DNA of 64,000 nucleotides from Rhodobacteraceae bacterium F11138. Its GTDB lineage: Bacteria; Pseudomonadota; Alphaproteobacteria; Rhodobacterales; Rhodobacteraceae. Below, piece by piece: positions 57,874 to 64,000 of the stretch. Location: positions 1 through 64,000 of the forward strand of contig JAEKDP010000002.1 in assembly GCA_016521575.1 (NCBI GenBank), in the 5' to 3' direction. The notes below the pieces were generated by a model. It searched no databases. It was not told the origin of the DNA and worked only from the letters and a program-made list of their open reading frames with translations. How positions within the stretch are numbered: position 1 is the first letter of the stretch; every line of letters starts with the position of its first letter. The position numbers and the translations under genes are program-made.

Positions 57874-60278
57874 CCCGGATCGCGGCTCTGGTCCTGCTGT
57901 CCCATTGGCGCCGTCAGCCTGTGCAGTTGGTGACCCTTATTCTGGGTCTGGCGCTGGCCACGGGGTTGTGGTCGGCCGTTCAGGCCATAAATGGACAGGC
58001 GCGCGCCAGCTATGCCGAGGCAGCCGAGCAATTGGGAACCCGTGAACTGGCGACGCTGGTTTCGACGACAGGCACCATCCCGCTGGATCGCTATGTGCGT
58101 TTGCGACGGGCCGGATGGCAGGTCAGTCCGGTTCTGGAGGGCCGCACGAAGCTGGGCGGGCGATGGGTCACGGTTATGGGTGTGGATGTGCTCAGCCATC
58201 CGACCATGACGTGGTTGCGGCCAGAGACGGCAAACGTGACACCGGACGCAATCCTGACACCGCCCGGCAGGTTGTTCGCCCATCCCGCCACCATCGCCGA
58301 GCTTGGCACCGTGCCATCGGAAGTCCCAATTGTGCAAGCCCCCAACGTCCCCGCCGGGATTGTGATGACCGATATCGGCACGGCTGAACGGATCCTGCAG
58401 CGCAAGAACCAGATCAGCCGCCTGATCATATTGAAGTCACAACCGCGCGATCTGCCCGCGCTGTCCGATGTTGTCCCTGACCTGACGCGAATATCGCCGC
58501 GCCCGCAGGACGCGATTGCCCGTTTGACCGACAGTTTTCACCTGAATCTAACCGCCTTTGGCCTGTTGGCCTTTGCGGTCGGGCTGTTCATCGTTCACGG
58601 CACCATCGGTCTGGCGTTTCAGCAACGTCGGCCTATGTTCCGCAGCCTGCGCGCATTGGGCGTGCCGCTGGCGCTGCTGTCACGCCTTTTGCTTGCCGAA
58701 CTTCTGGGCCTGGCCCTGATCGCCGGTAGCGTCGGGCTGGTTCTGGGATATCTGGTGGCGGCAGCGCTGTTGCCCGACGTCAGCGCCACCCTGCGCGGCC
58801 TGTATGGCGCGCCGGTCAGCGGGGGTCTCGCGCTGCGCCCTGTCTGGTTCGTCAGCGGGTTGGGAATGGCCCTGTTCGGTGCTCTCGTTGCTGGCGCACA
58901 GGGGCTGAGGAATCTTTTTCACCTGCCCCTTCTCGTCGCCCCCGGACAGCAGGACTGGTTGGGCATGACCCTGTTGCGCATGCCCTGGATGGCGGCGGGC
59001 GGCGTCATGATGATCTGTGCTGGCGGTCTGGGATCCTGGATGATCGGCGGGCTGTTGGGCGGGTTCGTGCTGTTGGCCGGGCTGATGACAGGCGCGGCGC
59101 TGTTGCTGCCCCCCACGTTGACCGTTCTGCTGGCCTGGGCCGCAAGGCTTGGCAAAGGTGCGATCAGCCAATGGTTCTGGGCCGACCTGCGCAGCCAGTT
59201 GCCGGGCCTGTCTCTGGCCTTCATGGCCCTTTTGCTGGCGCTGTCCACGAATATCGGGGTCGGCACCATGGTGTCCAGCTTTCGGCTGACCTTTGTCGGT
59301 TGGCTGGATCAACGCCTGGCGGCAGAACTCTATGTCACTGCGCGCACGGACCGTCAGGGCCGCGCGGTCGAGGAGTGGCTTGCCGCGCACAGTCAGGCCG
59401 TGCTGCCGATCCGCTATGCCGAAGGTTCGGTGCTGGGGCAGCCGACCCGAATCTACGGTGTTGTGGACCATTCCACATATCGCGAGTTCTGGCCGCTGAT
59501 CCACGCCACGCCAGACGTCTGGCAACGGTTGGCGGATGGAACCGGGGCGCTGATAAACGAACAACTGGCCCGCCGCGCCGAGCTGTGGCCAGGGGACCGG
59601 ATCGAACTGACGCCCGAGCTGACAACCGATGTGGTCGGGGTCTATTCGGATTATGGCAATCCACGGGGACAGGTGATGATCGGGCTGCCCACTCTGCTGT
59701 CGAACTTTGACGGCGTTGCACACCGCCAGTTCGGTGTACGCGTTCCGGATCAGCAGGCCGATGCACTGGCCGACAGATTGCGCCAGCAATTCGATCTGCC
59801 AGCCAGCGCCGTGAGAAACCAGGCCGCGATAAAGGCGGGGTCGCTGGCCGTGTTCGAAAAGACATTCGTCGTCACCGCCGCGCTGAACGTCCTGACGCTG
59901 GGTGTGGCCAGCTTTGCAATCCTGACCAGCCTTCTGACTTTGTGGACGCTGCGCCTGCCTCAGGTGGCGCCAATCTGGGCGCTTGGCCTGACACGCCGGA
60001 GGCTGTTGTGGCTGGAGGTTCTGCGCAGCACCGCGCTGGCTGCCATGACCGTTCTTCTGGCAATTCCCCTGGGGCTGCTGCTGGCCTGGATCTTGTTGGC
60101 CGTGATCAATGTCGAGGCGTTCGGCTGGCGAATTCCCCTGCATGTCTTTCCACTGGAGTGGTTGAAGCTTGGGGCGTTGACGGTTCTGGCCGCTGTTGTC
60201 GCCGCGATCATACCCGCACGCCGTCTGCTTGCTGCACCGCCTTCGGAGCTGTTGAAAGTCTTTACAAATGAGAACTGA
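57870..60278 (+). CDS. FtsX/MacB-type ABC permease (fused, AttFG-like)
   Basis: 802 residues, about twice the size of a single FtsX-type unit. About ten membrane helices: one at the N-terminus (about 20-40), a group at 230-430, and a C-terminal group at 665-790, separated by two periplasmic domains. The layout is of two FtsX units fused, as AttF and AttG would be if joined. ATGA overlap with the ATPase and an 11-base overlap with the CrtC-like gene show an operon. It would act on a lipoprotein or a lipid-like cargo at the periplasmic side (inference). Confidence 0.88.
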   Translation: MTRIAALVLLSHWRRQPVQLVTLILGLALATGLWSAVQAINGQARASYAEAAEQLGTRELATLVSTTGTIPLDRYVRLRRAGWQVSPVLEGRTKLGGRWVTVMGVDVLSHPTMTWLRPETANVTPDAILTPPGRLFAHPATIAELGTVPSEVPIVQAPNVPAGIVMTDIGTAERILQRKNQISRLIILKSQPRDLPALSDVVPDLTRISPRPQDAIARLTDSFHLNLTAFGLLAFAVGLFIVHGTIGLAFQQRRPMFRSLRALGVPLALLSRLLLAELLGLALIAGSVGLVLGYLVAAALLPDVSATLRGLYGAPVSGGLALRPVWFVSGLGMALFGALVAGAQGLRNLFHLPLLVAPGQQDWLGMTLLRMPWMAAGGVMMICAGGLGSWMIGGLLGGFVLLAGLMTGAALLLPPTLTVLLAWAARLGKGAISQWFWADLRSQLPGLSLAFMALLLALSTNIGVGTMVSSFRLTFVGWLDQRLAAELYVTARTDRQGRAVEEWLAAHSQAVLPIRYAEGSVLGQPTRIYGVVDHSTYREFWPLIHATPDVWQRLADGTGALINEQLARRAELWPGDRIELTPELTTDVVGVYSDYGNPRGQVMIGLPTLLSNFDGVAHRQFGVRVPDQQADALADRLRQQFDLPASAVRNQAAIKAGSLAVFEKTFVVTAALNVLTLGVASFAILTSLLTLWTLRLPQVAPIWALGLTRRRLLWLEVLRSTALAAMTVLLAIPLGLLLAWILLAVINVEAFGWRIPLHVFPLEWLKLGALTVLAAVVAAIIPARRLLAAPPSELLKVFTNEN

Positions 60279-61320
60279 CATCGTCGCCGTCCTGTTTGCA
60301 CTTTGCCTTGGGTCGGAAACGGCAGCCCAGGGGTTCGCCGACCTGGGCACCACCGCCGAAGGTTTCGCCGTTCCGCAGCGCAATACCGTGTTGGAGTTTC
60401 CGGCGGATCACGGCGCGCATCCACAGTTTCGCATTGAATGGTGGTACCTGACCGCAACGTTGTCCGGGCCGGATGGCCAGCCCTATGGTGTGCAATGGAC
60501 GCTCTTTCGTTCGGCCCTGCAACCGCAGGACGGGACCGGCTGGCAGTCGCCGCAACTGTGGATGGGACATGCCGCCGTGACCAGTGCGACGCAGCATCTC
60601 TTTGCCGAGCGTCTTGCACGCGGTGGCATCGGTCAGGCGGGGGTCACGGCCTCGCCCTTTTCCGCCTGGATCGACAACTGGCAGATGACTGGCGATGATG
60701 ATGCCGGGCTGGACAATTTGCGCCTGACGGCAAGCGGTTCGGACTTTCGCTATGAGTTACGCCTGGATGCGGATGCGCCTTTGGTGCTGCATGGCGAGGA
60801 CGGATATTCGGTGAAATCCGCCAAAGGTCAGGCCAGTCACTATTATTCCCAACCCGCCTACGCGGTCGAGGGCGTGCTGTATCTTGACGACCAGGAGATC
60901 GCAGTAACCGGACAGGGCTGGCTGGATCGCGAATGGTCAAGCCAGCCCTTGTCGCCGGATCAGACCGGTTGGGACTGGTTTTCGCTGTCTTTTGACAGCG
61001 GTGCGCGCATGATGGGGTTTCGCCTGCGCGGCGCGGACGCCGACTATACCTCGGCGACATGGATCGAGCCCGACGGCAGCAGCCGCTCACTGCCGGATGG
61101 CGCGTTGGTCGTTGAACCACTTGGCTTTGACCGGGTTGCGGGTCGATCAATTCCGACGCGATGGCGGCTGCGCCTGCCCGCCCGGAACCTTGACGTGAAG
61201 GTCAACGCCCTCAATCCAAATAGCTGGATGAACACAACATTTCCCTACTGGGAGGGTCCGGTCAGCATCATTGGCAGCCACACGGGAGGGGGCTATCTGG
61301 AAATGACGGGCTATGACTGA
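60268..61320 (+). CDS. Lipocalin-like CrtC-family protein (AttH-like)
   Basis: 350 residues with a short signal peptide (MRTDIVAVLFALCLGSETAAQ). The two-lobed lipocalin-like fold of CrtC/AttH proteins is recognisable from EFPADHGAHPQFRIEWWYLTA, ASHYYSQPAYAVEGVLY, GWLDREWSSQPL and the ending YWEGPVSIIGSHTGGGYLEMTGY. CrtC hydrates carotenoids, but the family also includes AttH proteins that work beside FtsX-type ABC systems; the operon here favours that role. Its ATG lies 11 bases inside the permease gene. Confidence 0.87.
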   Translation: MRTDIVAVLFALCLGSETAAQGFADLGTTAEGFAVPQRNTVLEFPADHGAHPQFRIEWWYLTATLSGPDGQPYGVQWTLFRSALQPQDGTGWQSPQLWMGHAAVTSATQHLFAERLARGGIGQAGVTASPFSAWIDNWQMTGDDDAGLDNLRLTASGSDFRYELRLDADAPLVLHGEDGYSVKSAKGQASHYYSQPAYAVEGVLYLDDQEIAVTGQGWLDREWSSQPLSPDQTGWDWFSLSFDSGARMMGFRLRGADADYTSATWIEPDGSSRSLPDGALVVEPLGFDRVAGRSIPTRWRLRLPARNLDVKVNALNPNSWMNTTFPYWEGPVSIIGSHTGGGYLEMTGYD

Positions 61321-61412
61321 CCCATCGATCCTGCGCGCAACCACAGGGTGCTGCGCCGGACTGGCTGGTTGGTCTGGGGTTCACCTGCGCCGCGAAACGG
61401 ATCTGAAAACCG

Positions 61413-61844
61413 TCACCGCACCACAAAGACCGAGCATCTTGCATATCTGGCAACGCGTGCTGCGTTGGGTCCCATCACGAAATCCTTGATATCCGGCTTG
61501 TGGGCACCGATCACGATCAGATCGGTGCCCGCCAATTCCGCGGCGTGCAGGATTTCGGAATAGGCCGACCCGGTCGCAACAATATGCCGGATCTTCTGGT
61601 TGCGCGCGTCGCCAACCGTCGCAACGCAAAGCTTGCGCAATTGTTTACCCGCCTCGCTTTCGGCTTTCTCGTGGAAATTCTCCTCGAAGAAATCGGATAC
61701 AAGACTTTTGCCAAAATCCGGAACCACCGTGATCACATCCAGCTGCGCGTCATCCGCATCCGCCAGCCGCACGGCCTGTTCCAACACTTTCGCGTCCACG
61801 TCCGCGTTACTGACATCGACAGCACAAAGAACCGAATTCGTCAT
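61413..61844 (-). CDS. Universal stress protein partnered with TRAP permease
   Basis: 143 residues from ATG 61844 (MTNSVLCAVDVSNADVDAKVLEQAV), USP fold. The ATP-binding pattern GxxG...G(S/T) is degraded: GAHKPDIKDFVMGPNAAR has the first Gly, Lys in the second Gly position and GPN for GST, so ATP binding is uncertain. The ATG overlaps the TRAP permease stop. In Halomonas the USP TeaD similarly pairs with the TeaABC TRAP system and regulates uptake in an ATP-linked way, which suggests a similar role (inference). Confidence 0.88.
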   Translation of the reverse strand: MTNSVLCAVDVSNADVDAKVLEQAVRLADADDAQLDVITVVPDFGKSLVSDFFEENFHEKAESEAGKQLRKLCVATVGDARNQKIRHIVATGSAYSEILHAAELAGTDLIVIGAHKPDIKDFVMGPNAARVARYARCSVFVVR

Positions 61845-64000
61845 GCGGGTACTCCCTCTCTGGATGCGCGGCGCCGTTGCAGCATGACGACACACCCCAG
61901 CAAGATCAGCGCGGGGATGTACATCAGCTCTTTGGGCGACTGGTCCGCCGGAACGCTGACGGTCGCGATCTGAACCGGTACGTCCGCATAGAAATCGAAA
62001 CTTTCCAGATCACCTGAGATGGGTGTGCCGAACATGGGCTCATCCAACTTCACGACGCCGTCTTCATCCAGCAGCATCAGGCCCATGGCATCGACTTTCT
62101 CCTGGCCGGTCGGCTCGGAGCCCACGGTCAGAACCAAGGTGGTTTCCTTGATCTCGCCGGTATCGAAATCGGGTCCGCTGACGACCATGCGCAACTCGCG
62201 GCCCGGTTTGGCGGTGTCCAGCCGTTGTACAAGTTCTGTCGGCTCGATCTGCTGATAGGGCGGTTGAAGCCGGTTCATCAGGAAGTCCGGGCGGAACAGC
62301 GCAAAGGCGATCAGGATCAAGGCGACGCTTTCATAGATCCGGTTCTTGGTCAGGAACCAGCCCATTGTACCCGCGGTGAAGATCAGGATCGCGATGGTCG
62401 CCATGACAAAGACCAGTATCCCCTGCAACCATGTCACGTCGATCAGCAGCAAGTCGGTGTTGAAGATAAACACAAACGGCAAGGCAACGGTCCGCAGGCT
62501 GTAGAAAAAGGCGATGAAGCCGGTCTTGATCGCATCCCCGCCGGACACGGCGGCGGCGGCAAAACTGGCCAGCCCGACAGGCGGGGTCACATCCGCCATG
62601 ATCCCGAAATAGAACACGAACAGATGCACCGCGATCAGTGGCACGATCAGCCCCGACTGCGCCCCCAGCTCGACAACGACCCCGGCCATCAGGGAGCTGA
62701 CCACGATATAATTCGCGGTGGTCGGCAGCCCCATGCCCAGGACCAGCGACAACAGCCCGACCATGACCAGCATCAGGATAAGGTTGCCGCCGGACATGAA
62801 CTCGACCAGATCGGCCATCACCTGCCCGACACCGGTCAGGGTGACGGTGCCGACGATCACGCCCGCCGTGGCGGTGGCCAGGGCGATGCCGATCATGTTG
62901 CGCGCGCCGTCGATCAGGCCTTGCCACAGGTCGGCCACCCCGGACATGAAGGTTTCCCCCATGTTGGTCTGGCCCCGAAAGATCGCCTTGAGCGGCTTTT
63001 GGGTCAGCAGGATGACAAAGAGCAGCGTTGTCGCCCAATAGGCCGACAGACCGGGTGATTTCTGTTCGATCATCAGGAAATAGACCAGAACGATGATCGG
63101 CAGCAGATAGTACAGCCCGGCCCGGTAGATCTCGCTGACGACGGGCAGTTCGACCTCTTCTGCATTGGGATCGTCCGGCACCAGGTCATCCACCCCGGCC
63201 GCCAACCAGAGCAGCACCAGATAGGCCAGAAGAACCAATGCGGACAACACAAGCCCCGAAGCCCCCGGCATCAGCGTCACGACCGCCTTGACCGGGTATT
63301 GCACCCCATAGCACAACAGCGCGAAGCCCGCGAAAAACGCGGCCATTCCGCCAATGGTTCGGCCCATCGACACCACCCGGTTGCCCAGCGTCGGCATGTT
63401 CCGCTTCACCGCTTCCAGATGAACGATATAGACCAGCGCAATGTAGGAAATCGTTGCCGGCAGGAAGGCGTGGGTGATGACCTCGACATAGGAGATGCCG
63501 ACATATTCCACCATCAGAAAGGCCGCCGCCCCCATAACCGGGGGCATGATCTGACCGTTCACCGAACTGGCCACCTCGACCGATCCGGCCTGTTCCGACG
63601 AAAAGCCAACCCGCTTCATCAGCGGGATGGTGAATGTGCCGGTGGTGACCACGTTGGCGATGGAAGACCCCGAAATCAGCCCCGTCGCCGCAGAACCGAC
63701 CACGGCCGCCTTGGCCGGTCCGCCCTTGAGATGCCCCAGAGCGCCAAAAGCCATCTTGATGAAATAGTTCCCTGCCCCGGCCTTGTCCAGAAGCGCCCCG
63801 AACAGCACGAACAGGAAGACGAATTTGGTCGAAACCCCCAGAGCGATGCCGAACACCCCTTCAGAGGTGATCCACATATGGCTCATCGCCTTTTGCAGGC
63901 TGGCGCCTTTCCAGCGTATGACCTCGGGTATCCAGGACGATGAGCCAAAGAACACATAAAGCATGAAAATCGAGGCAATGATCGCCATTGCCGGGCCAAG
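61841..64000 (-). CDS. Fused TRAP permease (4TM/12TM), cut at right edge
   Basis: The frame runs at least 720 residues and remains open at base 64000 (LGPAMAIIASIFMLYVFFG reads through the edge), so the start and the first part of the protein are outside. It is the large single-chain TRAP permease in which DctQ- and DctM-like parts are fused: LISGSSIANVVTTGTFTIPLMKRVGF, MGLPTTANYIVVSSLMAGVVV and GIMADVTPPVGLASFAAAAVSGGD are typical. The C-terminal ~150 residues form a soluble domain ending in a membrane segment. The partner binding protein must lie further right. Confidence 0.93.
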   Translation of the reverse strand, partial: LGPAMAIIASIFMLYVFFGSSSWIPEVIRWKGASLQKAMSHMWITSEGVFGIALGVSTKFVFLFVLFGALLDKAGAGNYFIKMAFGALGHLKGGPAKAAVVGSAATGLISGSSIANVVTTGTFTIPLMKRVGFSSEQAGSVEVASSVNGQIMPPVMGAAAFLMVEYVGISYVEVITHAFLPATISYIALVYIVHLEAVKRNMPTLGNRVVSMGRTIGGMAAFFAGFALLCYGVQYPVKAVVTLMPGASGLVLSALVLLAYLVLLWLAAGVDDLVPDDPNAEEVELPVVSEIYRAGLYYLLPIIVLVYFLMIEQKSPGLSAYWATTLLFVILLTQKPLKAIFRGQTNMGETFMSGVADLWQGLIDGARNMIGIALATATAGVIVGTVTLTGVGQVMADLVEFMSGGNLILMLVMVGLLSLVLGMGLPTTANYIVVSSLMAGVVVELGAQSGLIVPLIAVHLFVFYFGIMADVTPPVGLASFAAAAVSGGDAIKTGFIAFFYSLRTVALPFVFIFNTDLLLIDVTWLQGILVFVMATIAILIFTAGTMGWFLTKNRIYESVALILIAFALFRPDFLMNRLQPPYQQIEPTELVQRLDTAKPGRELRMVVSGPDFDTGEIKETTLVLTVGSEPTGQEKVDAMGLMLLDEDGVVKLDEPMFGTPISGDLESFDFYADVPVQIATVSVPADQSPKELMYIPALILLGCVVMLQRRRASREGVPA

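Overview
The window is GC-rich, compactly coded chromosomal DNA that looks like a marine alphaproteobacterium of the Rhodobacterales (Roseobacter group). The pointers are an iscR-suf operon with a cluster-ligand-poor IscR and an Irr-type ICE motif, a CckA hybrid kinase with a CtrA-type box in front of it, several TRAP transporters, zur-znuCB opposite znuA, and the absence of phage or plasmid genes. Identification is by reading protein sequences by eye; no database was searched.

Layout. 1-1.5 kb: a secreted HAD phosphatase (cut by the left edge), then relics of an IS transposase and an arylsulfatase beside a tRNA-Arg(CCG). 1.8-10.4 kb: Fe-S assembly operon iscR - cysteine desulfurase - sufB - ybjQ-like - unknown - sufC - sufD - two YIP1-like membrane proteins - sufS, behind an ICE motif. 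10.4-18.4 kb: a small hydrolase/HD gene set, two different isocitrate dehydrogenases side by side, an SMR transporter and typA. 18.1-25.5 kb: DUF1330, alaS, recA, a sulfotransferase and cckA. 25.7-28.8 kb: zinc regulon zur-znuC-znuB and divergent znuA, with two matching operator-like palindromes between them.

28.9-36.7 kb: a catabolic island with a MarR regulator, a DctPQM TRAP transporter, a beta-hydroxyacid dehydrogenase, an IlvD/Edd dehydratase and, divergently, a hydroxypyruvate-isomerase-like protein and an FAH-fold hydratase. It probably serves an acid sugar or related hydroxyacid. 36.7-41.7 kb: a complete type I secretion channel (TolC, ABC, HlyD) with no adjacent substrate. 41.9-48.2 kb: a four-gene operon of carbon-nitrogen hydrolase, very large Orn/Lys/Arg decarboxylase, ATP-grasp ligase and C45 NTN-hydrolase. 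It resembles an uncharacterised polyamine-amide pathway and is the best candidate here for an undescribed system.

48.4-50.7 kb: a one-carbon module (corrinoid/methyl-THF methyltransferase, MTHFR-like protein, 'virulence factor' family protein). 51-57 kb: ppx/gppA, rlmE, yihY, a yqjD/yqjE-like pair, cardiolipin synthase and a small K+ channel. 57.2-61.3 kb: an AttEFGH-like ABC system with a lipocalin-like CrtC-family protein. 61.4-64 kb: a universal stress protein overlapping a fused TRAP permease that runs off the right edge.
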